This document shows, piece by piece, positions 1-5,357 of a DNA stretch of 8,123 nucleotides. A program made the position numbers and the translations under genes. The DNA comes from Synechococcales cyanobacterium PMM_0003 (GTDB taxonomy: Bacteria > Cyanobacteriota > Cyanobacteriia > Pseudanabaenales > Pseudanabaenaceae). Where the stretch lies: the NCBI GenBank assembly GCA_949128015.1, contig CASBRC010000184.1, forward strand, positions 1 through 8,123. Direction: 5' to 3'. Under the pieces are notes generated by a model. It was not told the DNA's origin, made no database searches, and saw nothing but the letters and a program-made list of their open reading frames with translations. The stretch's first letter is position 1, and every line of letters begins with the position of its first letter.

Positions 1-253
1 GATCAGCGGTGCGATCTTTTAGTTCTGATACGGCTGCGATCGCGGCGGCGCTGTTGTAACCTAAGCCATAGCAAACATCAAGAATGTTGAGTTGCGTTTG
101 AGTCTTGGCTTTTTCAGTAATTTTGGCAGGTATGACAAATTTAGCTTCGGCTTCGTGTTTTGCGCCATGAGAGCTATGGAAAGTTTCTTGAAATGTTTCT
201 GACCAAAAGGTGATAGATCCATCTTCGGTTGGAAATAGTGAGAGCTTATCCAT
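1..253 (-). CDS. MnmD/MnmC-like SAM-dependent tRNA methyltransferase, partial (3' end outside window)
   Basis: Eighty-four codons are visible from an ATG at 253-251 with no stop before the window edge, so only the N-terminus is present. Residues about 27-40 (SSHGAKHEAEAKFV) match the HGA..E...VF-type segment that opens the MnmD family (Methyltransf_30). Residues 57-69 (ILDVCYGLGYNSA) are the glycine-containing SAM-binding motif I in its family form. Family members methylate the 5-aminomethyl group of (2-thio)uridine at tRNA position 34; in E. coli this domain is fused to an oxidoreductase in MnmC, while stand-alone forms are called MnmD. Whether this one is stand-alone cannot be seen. The start lies 40 bases beyond the hairpin that follows the ferredoxin gene on the same strand, so it probably has its own promoter or depends on readthrough. 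No Shine-Dalgarno sequence precedes the ATG. Family assignment is good; exact substrate is inferred. Confidence 0.72.
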   Translation of the reverse strand, partial: MDKLSLFPTEDGSITFWSETFQETFHSSHGAKHEAEAKFVIPAKITEKAKTQTQLNILDVCYGLGYNSAAAIAAVSELKDRTAD

Positions 254-293
254 AATCTAGCCGTAACTGCAAAACTACAAATAGAATTTTCAC

Positions 294-318
294 AAAAGCC
301 CCGCAAAGCGGGGCTTTT
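294..318 (-). terminator. Rho-independent terminator of the ferredoxin gene
   Basis: A perfect 11-bp inverted repeat (AAAAGCCCCGC, loop AAA, GCGGGGCTTTT) starts 21 bases after the ferredoxin stop codon. The A-tract and T-tract are part of the stem, so it could terminate in either direction. On the minus strand the T-run continues as TTTTGTG. The core CGCAAAGCG recurs in two other gene-end hairpins of this window. Confidence 0.82.
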
Positions 319-339
319 GTGCGGGATTTGCTGTGAATT

Positions 340-669
340 TTATGAGCTTTGTCCAAAGCGGATAGCATATACATCTTGCTCTTTATCTGTGTAGATTTCG
401 ACATCAGACTTAGGATGTGACACACATAGGAGGATGTAGCCCTTAGAATCTAGCTCGTCTCCCATACCACCAATGCCCATGCCTTGGCTTTGATCAACTT
501 CACCTTTGACAAGTTGGGCAGCGCAAGTTGTACATACACCTGCATAACAAGAGCATGGTAAATCTAGCCCTTGGGCGATCGCGGCATCGAGAATTGCTTG
601 ATTTTCTGGGACGGACACAGTAAAGGTTTGTCCTTGGTGATGCAGTGTGGCTGTAAAGGTCTGAGTCAT
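340..669 (-). CDS. Plant-type [2Fe-2S] ferredoxin
   Basis: A 109-residue soluble electron-transfer protein with one beta-grasp ferredoxin domain. The cluster ligands are C41-x4-C46-x2-C49 (in PCSCYAGVCTTC) and C82 (in YILLCVSHP), the standard arrangement for chloroplast-type ferredoxins. Two features separate it from the main photosynthetic PetF. The C49-C82 spacing is 32 residues instead of the usual 29, with a Gly/Met-rich stretch (GMGIGGMGDEL, 63-73). The C-terminus also extends past the usual end (VYAIRFGQSS). From memory this resembles the cyanobacterial Fed2 (sll1382-like) group more than PetF, a tentative subgroup call. An additional Cys (C39) sits two residues before the first ligand. 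It is monocistronic between a divergent promoter region shared with nusB and a strong terminator. No Shine-Dalgarno sequence precedes its ATG. Confidence 0.93.
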   Translation of the reverse strand: MTQTFTATLHHQGQTFTVSVPENQAILDAAIAQGLDLPCSCYAGVCTTCAAQLVKGEVDQSQGMGIGGMGDELDSKGYILLCVSHPKSDVEIYTDKEQDVYAIRFGQSS

Positions 670-801
670 CTTGGTTTGAAATTTAACTTTAAAATTTAAC
701 TAAATTAAGAGTTTTTTCAAGAGATGTACTTTGCCATCTCCTAAAAAATAAACGCCTAGAGAATGATACGATGTTCAATTGGCTTAATTTTATCTCTTCA
801 T
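670..801. other. Divergent ferredoxin/nusB intergenic region
   Basis: This 132-base AT-rich spacer holds the promoters of two divergent genes. Besides the ferredoxin promoter candidate, it has a small inverted repeat GAGATG/CATCTC (721-726 and 735-740, 8-base loop). It also has an extended -10-like TGATACGAT (764-772) on the plus strand. Initiation from the latter would begin near 779 and give nusB a leader of about 20 bases, which supports the ATG at 802 over the one at 763. Confidence 0.4.
693..720 (-). promoter_or_regulatory. Candidate ferredoxin promoter with direct repeats
   Basis: On the minus strand TTGAAA (720-715) and TAAATT (698-693) are separated by 16 bases, a weak sigma70-like pair that would start transcription about 17 bases before the ATG. 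Two identical copies of AGTTAAATTT (701-692 and 688-679), repeating every 13 bases, overlap the -10 element and the expected start site, so they could be an operator. The call rests on pattern only. Confidence 0.3.
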
Positions 802-1446
802 ATGCAACCCCGTCACATCGCCCGCGAACTAGCACTCTTTAGTATTAACCAATTACCTAGCCAATCTCAAAAACTAGAAACTAAGACCCTAGATGATATT
901 GTCACCGCCGTTGTGCGATCGCTGCACGACGAAACCAAAGAATTATTACAAACTGCTAGTGTTGAGTTGCAACGCAGTCAAGATCGGATTACTTCTAGTG
1001 AAAATCGGACTAGCGATATTCGTCAAGACATCCAAGCCGTTGAAGGGATGGTGCGTGAAGCAATCGAGCTAACCAAAAATGCAATTAACAATATTGGTGC
1101 TGCCCTAGAATTTCCCGTAACATTAGTTCTGGCACAGCGTACCGAAGTGCGTAACTATGTGATCGATATTCTCAAAATGGTGCATGGTAAGCGCTCAGAA
1201 ATTGATGAAATGATTAGTAGCGCTTTGGTCAATTGGCAAATCGATCGACTTGCCCAAGTGGACAAAGATATTTTGCGGATTGCCACTGCGGAAATGATGT
1301 TTATGAGTGTGGCTAGTAAAGTTGCGATCGATGAAGCAGTAGAACTTGCCAAACGATATAGCAGCGAAGATGGCTATCGATTTATCAACGGTGTTTTACG
1401 CCGTATCGACGATCAACTTAAAGAATCGCGAAAGAATAAAATATAA
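802..1446 (+). CDS. nusB: Transcription antitermination factor NusB
   Basis: NusB binds boxA RNA with ribosomal protein S10 (NusE) in the antitermination complex on rRNA operons. The N-terminal start MQPRHIARELALFSINQLP fits the family's first helix. The C-terminal part carries DRLAQVDKDILRIA (about 148-161) and KVAIDEAVELAKRYSSEDGYRFINGVLRR (about 173-200), the most conserved NusB blocks. The open frame reaches back to an ATG at 763, but those 13 extra residues (MIRCSIGLIL...) do not look like NusB and lie around the likely promoter, so I chose the ATG at 802 (214 residues). E. coli NusB has 139 residues; the excess is a charged, probably helical insertion at roughly 48-100, as I recall for cyanobacterial NusB. 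There is no Shine-Dalgarno sequence. A small membrane-protein gene follows after 14 bases and is probably cotranscribed. Confidence 0.93.
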   Translation: MQPRHIARELALFSINQLPSQSQKLETKTLDDIVTAVVRSLHDETKELLQTASVELQRSQDRITSSENRTSDIRQDIQAVEGMVREAIELTKNAINNIGAALEFPVTLVLAQRTEVRNYVIDILKMVHGKRSEIDEMISSALVNWQIDRLAQVDKDILRIATAEMMFMSVASKVAIDEAVELAKRYSSEDGYRFINGVLRRIDDQLKESRKNKI

Positions 1447-1460
1447 ATAAAACATAAAAT

Positions 1461-1655
1461 ATGCTGCGACAAATTTTATTTATTTTGCGATTACTTTTTT
1501 ATTCAACGATCGCATCAGCAGTAATTAAATACGCTGCTCCAAATTGGGGCTTATTGACAAATAATTTGACGGTAGATGTAATGAATGCGATCGCAATATC
1601 TTGCATTACGTTACCTGTTGGTTTATTTGCCTTTGTGCTGTGGCTTAAGCGCTAA
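1461..1655 (+). CDS. Small two-helix membrane protein, function unknown
   Basis: A 64-residue protein with two hydrophobic stretches (about 4-26 and 43-62) joined by a short polar loop (NWGLLTNNLTVDVM). This predicts a helical hairpin in the membrane, ending in positively charged LKR. It carries no catalytic motif I can recognise. The ATG lies 14 bases after the nusB stop, so it is likely the second gene of a nusB operon. A HIP1 site (1587-1594) lies inside the frame. It ends 14 bases before the end of the convergent RsbW-like gene, with no obvious terminator hairpin between them. Hydrophobic composition and operon position favour a real gene. I do not recognise a named family. Confidence 0.7.
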   Translation: MLRQILFILRLLFYSTIASAVIKYAAPNWGLLTNNLTVDVMNAIAISCITLPVGLFAFVLWLKR

Positions 1656-1669
1656 TTTTGACTTACACA

Positions 1670-2125
1670 TTACACAAGCTTTGCAAAACTTTTGGTCATT
1701 ACAAAACAATTGCGACCATCAGATAGAGTGTCGTATCTAATGTCGTCAGCAACTGTTTTGGCGATCATTAAACCTCGACCGCCTGTGGGAATATCATCGA
1801 CACTTTCAAAATCTTGATTCTTTTGAGATTCTATAGTAGCGCGTTCGATTTCAGCTTCCAGATCAAATGGTTCCCCGAAGTCCCAAATTCGCAGCTCTAG
1901 AGAGTGTTCGGTGTCATTGACAGTAATCTCAATATCGATTGGCGTTTCTTCAGGCAGTCCTTCATGCGCATAAGATACAACATTCGTAAATACTTCAACC
2001 AATACAAGATTGCATTGCATCCAAGTTGGGTTCGGTAATAATTCTTGAAATTGATGAAACCACTCTTGAAGTTGAGCAAGAGCGTAAATATCACTGTTAA
2101 CTTGAATATGATGGCGTTTTAACAC
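1670..2125 (-). CDS. RsbW/SpoIIAB-like ATP-binding regulatory protein (HATPase_c_2)
   Basis: A 151-residue single-domain GHKL ATPase of the anti-sigma/serine kinase type. The N-box is LVEVFTNVVSYAHE (42-55, with E44 and N48). The G1 box is IWDFGEPFDL (80-89, with D82 and G84), and the G2 box is GGRGLMIAKTVAD (115-127). Relatives bind or phosphorylate anti-sigma antagonists (STAS proteins) or sigma factors, often as output of a PP2C phosphatase pathway; no partner gene is in this window. The start is GTG at 2125-2123: reading upstream in frame there is no ATG, GTG or TTG before a TAA in the gap after yvcK. The gap to yvcK is 52 bases on the same strand, so cotranscription is plausible. The 15-residue IERATIESQKNQDFE stretch between G1 and G2 is the ATP-lid region. 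Fold is secure; partner and kinase activity are unknown. Confidence 0.88.
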   Translation of the reverse strand: MLKRHHIQVNSDIYALAQLQEWFHQFQELLPNPTWMQCNLVLVEVFTNVVSYAHEGLPEETPIDIEITVNDTEHSLELRIWDFGEPFDLEAEIERATIESQKNQDFESVDDIPTGGRGLMIAKTVADDIRYDTLSDGRNCFVMTKSFAKLV

Positions 2126-2177
2126 TGATAAGTTATCTGAAGTTCTACGATTTTGGAATTTTGCGGTTTAACTTCAA

Positions 2178-3521
2178 TTACTGACGGTTATACCAACGCA
2201 TTAAGACACCCGCAAGTTTTTCTGAGTCATGACATACTGTGCCATTGTCTTTCTCTTGCATGATGTTAGCGATCAAAACAGGGCAGCTAATAGACGCAAG
2301 GTTATCACGATCTAGCTGCGTAAAGTGTGACCCAGAGGACGCATAGTGTTGTAGTGATCGCTCAGAAGGTGGTTGCTTTTGGGCTAAGACCACATCAAAC
2401 AATCTTACACCAGCTAACTCATCTAAAACCCGTACATAATCAGACACAGCATAGTTGTCAGTTTCACCGACCTGACTCATAATATTACAAAGATAGATCG
2501 ATGGAACATTGCGATCGATTAGTGCTTGTAGTATTTCAGGTACGAGTAAATTAGGAATAATACTCGTATACAAACTACCAGGTCCAATAATGATGAGGTC
2601 AGCTTCGTTGATGTCCTCAATAGCTTGAGGCAATCCTTTGGGATTATGGGGATTGCAACCAATATGTTTAATCTTTCCTCTAGCTTCAGGGATATTGGAC
2701 TCGCCTTCCACATAACGTCCATCTTCAAATTCTGCCCATAGCACCACATGATCAAGGGTTGCAGGTAGAACTCGCCCACGTACAGCCAAAACCTGTGAAC
2801 TAGCTGCGATCGCCTTTTCTAGATCGCCTGTAACCTCACTCATCGCCGTGAGAAATAAATTGCCAAAGCTATGACCAGTTAGCCCTTCCCCAGTTTTAAA
2901 ACGATATTGAAATAACTCTGTGACTAATTTTTCTTCGTCGGCGAGGGCGGCGAGGCAGTTACGAATATCTCCAGGTGGCAAGACTCCATATTCTCGGCGC
3001 AAGCGTCCAGAGGAACCACCATCATCAGCAACGGTGACGATCGCAGTGATATTGGCACTATATTGTTTCAGTCCACGTAATAAATTTGATAAGCCTGTAC
3101 CGCCGCCCACAGTGACAATTTTGGGTCCTCGATTGAGCTTACGATGGGAAACTAGCAATTCTAAAAGTTCTTTGTCTTGATTAGGTATTAAAACTTGGGT
3201 GATCGAACCTAGGGCGCGTTTTTGTCCTAGCCACAATAGCCCCAGTCCGAGCAAAAGAGCGATTGGGCCACTCATATTTCGCGGCAAAATCGAAACTAAG
3301 GTGTCAAGAGTGTTACCGATTAGGCGCGACAAGAATAAGATTGGGGTCAATCTTGCGGAGATGGCAATTCCCAAAACGATTAAAAAAATACCGACGATGC
3401 TAACTAGTAGCCATCGCTTTACGAATAATCCTGGTAAAAACCACTGAAATCCTCTTAACCACTTGCGATTTTTAGCGGCTGGACGATATCGATTTGCGGG
3501 TGGCTTTTTTGAGGGCTTCAT
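2178..3521 (-). CDS. yvcK: YvcK/CofD-like protein (gluconeogenesis factor family) with N-terminal membrane anchor
   Basis: The C-terminal ~310 residues form a CofD/YvcK Rossmann-like domain. It has [14 protein letters not shown] (139-152), [12 protein letters not shown] (164-175), [12 protein letters not shown] (182-193), [23 protein letters not shown] and [15 protein letters not shown]. In B. subtilis YvcK binds UDP-GlcNAc-type ligands and is needed on gluconeogenic carbon sources and for correct peptidoglycan synthesis. Bacillus YvcK is about 317 residues; this protein has 447. The extra N-terminus has a basic segment (1-36), a transmembrane helix (about 37-55) and a second hydrophobic segment (about 86-99), so the enzyme-like domain is probably tethered to the cytoplasmic face of a membrane. 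The ATG directly abuts the TAA of yjbQ and is preceded by AGGA at 6-base spacing, indicating translational coupling. Residue-level function beyond the family is inferred. Confidence 0.9.
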   Translation of the reverse strand: MKPSKKPPANRYRPAAKNRKWLRGFQWFLPGLFVKRWLLVSIVGIFLIVLGIAISARLTPILFLSRLIGNTLDTLVSILPRNMSGPIALLLGLGLLWLGQKRALGSITQVLIPNQDKELLELLVSHRKLNRGPKIVTVGGGTGLSNLLRGLKQYSANITAIVTVADDGGSSGRLRREYGVLPPGDIRNCLAALADEEKLVTELFQYRFKTGEGLTGHSFGNLFLTAMSEVTGDLEKAIAASSQVLAVRGRVLPATLDHVVLWAEFEDGRYVEGESNIPEARGKIKHIGCNPHNPKGLPQAIEDINEADLIIIGPGSLYTSIIPNLLVPEILQALIDRNVPSIYLCNIMSQVGETDNYAVSDYVRVLDELAGVRLFDVVLAQKQPPSERSLQHYASSGSHFTQLDRDNLASISCPVLIANIMQEKDNGTVCHDSEKLAGVLMRWYNRQ

Positions 3522-3980
3522 TTAGCATCCTGTAATATGTACCAGCACTTCGCGGGTATGACCCAAATTGCGATGTTCCCAGACAAAGATCCCTTGCCAA
3601 GTGCCGAGGGCAAGTTTACCATTTGCGATCGGGATCGTTTCTGAGGTTTTGGTAAGGGTGCTGCGAATATGTGATGGCATATCATCCATTCCTTCAGATG
3701 TATGACGATATTGACTCGCATCTTCAGGAATTAGCTTTGTAAAAAATGTTTCTAGATCTGCTAATACGTCGGGATCGGCATTTTCTTGAATGATCAAACT
3801 AGCTGATGTATGACGCAAAAACACATTACATAGTCCCATCTTTATCCCTGATTGGGCTAAGACTGCTTCCACTTGGCGGGTGATATTGTGTAGCTTTTTA
3901 CCACTGGTACGCAGAGAAATGGTTTGCTGTACCATCTGTTGTACTGGTTGCTGGAGCATTTTTTGTTGATTTACATTCAT
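3522..3980 (-). CDS. yjbQ: YjbQ family protein (UPF0047), secondary thiamine-phosphate synthase type
   Basis: A 152-residue protein of the YjbQ family, small soluble trimeric beta proteins; E. coli YjbQ has weak thiamine-phosphate synthase activity and its physiological role remains unclear. Signature blocks are FLRHTSASL (55-62 region, H57), ENADPDV (66-72), EGMDDMPSHIR (96-106, with the metal-site-like H104) and LGTWQGIFVWEHR (125-137, with W128, E135 and H136). The start is uncertain. The first ATG gives a Gln-rich leader (MNVNQQKMLQQPVQQ) with no Shine-Dalgarno sequence, and a TATAAT lies only 7 bases upstream. An in-frame ATG at M16 (MVQQTISLRTSGKKL) gives 137 residues, close to the usual family length of about 138. 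The stop TAA abuts the yvcK ATG, so the two form an operon. The upstream rsmE is separated by a hairpin. Confidence 0.9.
   Translation of the reverse strand: MNVNQQKMLQQPVQQMVQQTISLRTSGKKLHNITRQVEAVLAQSGIKMGLCNVFLRHTSASLIIQENADPDVLADLETFFTKLIPEDASQYRHTSEGMDDMPSHIRSTLTKTSETIPIANGKLALGTWQGIFVWEHRNLGHTREVLVHITGC
3528..3531 (-). promoter_or_regulatory. Shine-Dalgarno sequence for yvcK inside the end of yjbQ
   Basis: AGGA on the minus strand lies 6 bases before the yvcK ATG and inside the last codons of yjbQ. It is one of only two convincing ribosome binding sites in the window and fits reinitiation or coupling at the TAAATG junction. Confidence 0.6.
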
Positions 3981-3987
3981 ATTTGCG

Positions 3988-3993
3988 ATTATA
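3988..3993 (-). promoter_or_regulatory. Candidate -10 element (TATAAT) for yjbQ-yvcK
   Basis: A perfect TATAAT lies on the minus strand in the 15-base gap between the rsmE hairpin and the first yjbQ ATG. No -35 box is readable at 16-18 bases, where the hairpin lies. Initiation would fall at or next to the annotated ATG, implying a leaderless message or a downstream start. Confidence 0.28.
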
Positions 3994-3995
3994 AA

Positions 3996-4040
3996 ATACT
4001 AAATAAAAGGTAGCGCGAAGCGCTGCCTTTTATTTAGTAT
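3996..4040 (-). terminator. Long hairpin terminator at the 3' end of rsmE
   Basis: A 21-bp stem (3996-4016 with 4020-4040) has a single T:G mismatch and a GAA loop. The inner arms are AGCGC/GCGCT and the outer arms AAATAAAAGG/CCTTTTATTT. The rsmE stop codon (4032-4030) and its last codons lie inside one arm. The T-rich outer arm suits Rho-independent termination in either direction. The core is CGCGAAGCG (4014-4022). Confidence 0.75.
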
Positions 4041-4812
4041 CTAAAAATGCGCTGACTATAGACAATGCTACCACTGGCGCTGTGACTGCCGACAACACCC
4101 GATCGCCTAACGAAACGGGTATAAATCCTGCTGCGATCGCAATTTCCTCTTCTCTAGCCGTCCATCCTCCTTCGCAACCTGTAGCAATTATTATCTCAAA
4201 ATTTTCTTCTGTATTTAAGCTTTGTAAACTGGTGAGTAAATGTGTCGTATCAGGACTTGTTACGCAAATATATTTCAAAGCTAGTGCTGTTGATTTAGCA
4301 AGATCGGCTAGCCAAACGCCTAATGTTTGTGGAGTGTTAATTTCGGGAATATAGGTACGCACTGATAGTTCAGAAGCTTCTTCCGCGATGCGTTGCCAGC
4401 GATCGCGTTTTTGATTGCCGATTTCTGCGCCAGATTTGATAATTGTGCGATCGCTAAATAAAGGCACAATTTGCCGCACGCCTAACTCCGTAGTTTGCCG
4501 AATCACTGACTCAAGATTGCTACCCTTGGGCATGGCAATGCCAAGGGTGATTTTAGAATTTAGTTCTGAATTATTTTCTAACTTGTCAATAACTGTTGCA
4601 ATGTCTAGATCGCTGAGATCTCTGCACAGCTTTGCTAACCACCACCCACCTTGGCGATCGAGAGCAATAAATTCGGCTCCAGTTTCTAAACGCAATACAT
4701 TACATAGATAATGCCTTTGCTCTGGAGTAATTGCGATCGCGCTATTAATTTGTAAAGCTGATGAGACTTGGTGCGCTTGTAAAGTCACCCTTTGCAGTCG
4801 TCGTTTGATCAC
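4030..4812 (-). CDS. rsmE: 16S rRNA (uracil-1498-N3)-methyltransferase RsmE
   Basis: RsmE methylates N3 of U1498 in the 30S decoding region using SAM and has a C-terminal trefoil-knotted SPOUT fold behind an N-terminal PUA-like domain. The 260-residue protein shows QRHYLCNVLRLETG (32-45), PKGSNLESVIRQTTELGV (95-112), FSDRT (119-123), RWQRIAEEASELSVR (138-152), ATGCEGGWTAREEE (210-223) and SLGDRVLSAVTAP (234-246). Several positions differ from the consensus I recall: L149 where Q is usual in EAxEQSxR, C213 for P in GPEGG, and S241 for R in LRAxTA. The frame is intact. The start is GTG at 4812-4810; an in-frame TAA lies two codons upstream, so nothing earlier is possible. That GTG belongs to a 9-bp tandem repeat. 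yidD lies 228 bases upstream on the same strand. Confidence 0.9.
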   Translation of the reverse strand: MIKRRLQRVTLQAHQVSSALQINSAIAITPEQRHYLCNVLRLETGAEFIALDRQGGWWLAKLCRDLSDLDIATVIDKLENNSELNSKITLGIAMPKGSNLESVIRQTTELGVRQIVPLFSDRTIIKSGAEIGNQKRDRWQRIAEEASELSVRTYIPEINTPQTLGVWLADLAKSTALALKYICVTSPDTTHLLTSLQSLNTEENFEIIIATGCEGGWTAREEEIAIAAGFIPVSLGDRVLSAVTAPVVALSIVSAFLDTK

Positions 4813-4848
4813 GGATTAGACGGATTAATGGGATTACACAGATTTAAT
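4810..4848. repeat. 9-bp tandem repeat abutting and supplying the rsmE start
   Basis: On the plus strand GGATTA or a variant recurs exactly every 9 bases: GGATTAGAC (4813), GGATTAATG (4822), GGATTACAC (4831) and a degenerate AGATTTAAT (4840). Read on the minus strand the unit is TAATCC plus CAT, GTC or GTG, and the last GTG is the rsmE start codon. It resembles dispersed ACGGATTAC-type intergenic repeats that I recall from bacterial genomes, which I could not verify. Confidence 0.65.
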
Positions 4849-5040
4849 TTACTATTTTTTTAGCATCGAAGTTGTATATATCTTTGCTATAAATGAAATA
4901 TAAGAGATATAAAGAGAATAATCGCGAGTAAGTATTAATCGATACCTAGGTAGTTTGTATGTTTACTTAAGGCTATCTTTTTATTAGTACCCAATATTAT
5001 GCCAATCAGCCAAGATTCACTGGGATGCCGTTCTGCTTAA
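4849..5040. other. AT-rich spacer between yidD and rsmE
   Basis: No credible gene is present; the longest frames are a dozen codons. It contains a 10-bp palindrome TACCTAGGTA (4943-4952) and purine/AT-rich near-repeats (ATATAAGAG, ATATAAAGAG around 4900-4920). Several TATAAT-like strings occur on both strands. It probably holds the rsmE promoter, but I cannot pick a specific one. Confidence 0.45.
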
Positions 5041-5283
5041 TTACGCTGATGCTGACTCATCTGGCTTAGGTAAATCTGGTACAGGATCGTAACCGCCTAT
5101 ATGCCAAGGATGACAACTACAAACTCGTTTAACGGCTAGCCCTCCACCTCTGAGTAGACCAAAACGCTCGATCGCAGTTAGTGCATATTGCGAACAAGTC
5201 GGTTGAAATCTACATCTTGGTAGAAATAACGGTGAAATACATATTCGATAAAACTGAATCAGTAAAATGACAAGTTTTTTCAT
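5041..5283 (-). CDS. yidD: Membrane protein insertion efficiency factor YidD
   Basis: An 80-residue member of the small YidD family (DUF37/haemolytic domain), which helps YidC/Sec insert inner-membrane proteins and associates with the membrane through an N-terminal amphipathic helix. The signature runs [20 protein letters not shown] (9-28), [14 protein letters not shown] (29-42), CHPWHIGG (57-64) and YDPVP (65-69). The conserved cysteines C24, C30 and C57 are present. Residues 54-57 read VCSC, giving an extra Cys (C55) and Ser where the family commonly has Arg before CHP. In many bacteria yidD sits between rnpA and yidC; here it does not, being divergent from aguB and upstream of rsmE. The ATG has no Shine-Dalgarno sequence. 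Confidence 0.94.
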   Translation of the reverse strand: MKKLVILLIQFYRICISPLFLPRCRFQPTCSQYALTAIERFGLLRGGGLAVKRVCSCHPWHIGGYDPVPDLPKPDESASA

Positions 5284-5357
5284 GGATTTTTTCGTGGCTA
5301 CGGTAGGCTATTCATAAAGCTGTAGCTACATCCTAACGTTTAAATCATATCTGCATA
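5284..5357. promoter_or_regulatory. Divergent yidD/aguB promoter region with palindrome
   Basis: This 74-base spacer must hold the start signals of both divergent genes. It contains a perfect 10-bp palindrome TGTAGCTACA (5321-5330) and the related string GTGGCTAC at 5294-5301. The palindrome is a possible operator or a common intergenic motif. I see no convincing -35/-10 pair. Confidence 0.35.

Noticed and set aside
61..306. 81-codon frame overlapping the MnmD-like gene and the terminator
   Set aside because: It starts at a TTG inside the terminator hairpin and lies out of frame with the recognisable methyltransferase.
763..801. Upstream ATG extending NusB by 13 residues
   Set aside because: The extra residues are hydrophobic and unlike NusB, overlap a probable promoter, and the ATG at 802 matches the family's N-terminus.
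1646..1687. Terminator between the 64-codon gene and the RsbW-like gene
   Set aside because: Only short palindromes (GCTTAAGC, TTTGCAAA) occur, partly inside coding sequence, and none makes a convincing stem with a T-run.
3518..3721. Minus-strand 67-codon frame overlapping yjbQ
   Set aside because: It is a frame-shifted shadow of the well-conserved yjbQ coding sequence.
4810..4848. CRISPR-like array in the GGATTA repeats
   Set aside because: Units are 9 bp without spacers, so this is a short tandem repeat.
4999..5040. 13-codon frame MPISQDSLGCRSA just downstream of yidD
   Set aside because: Too short and without any supporting signal or recognisable sequence.
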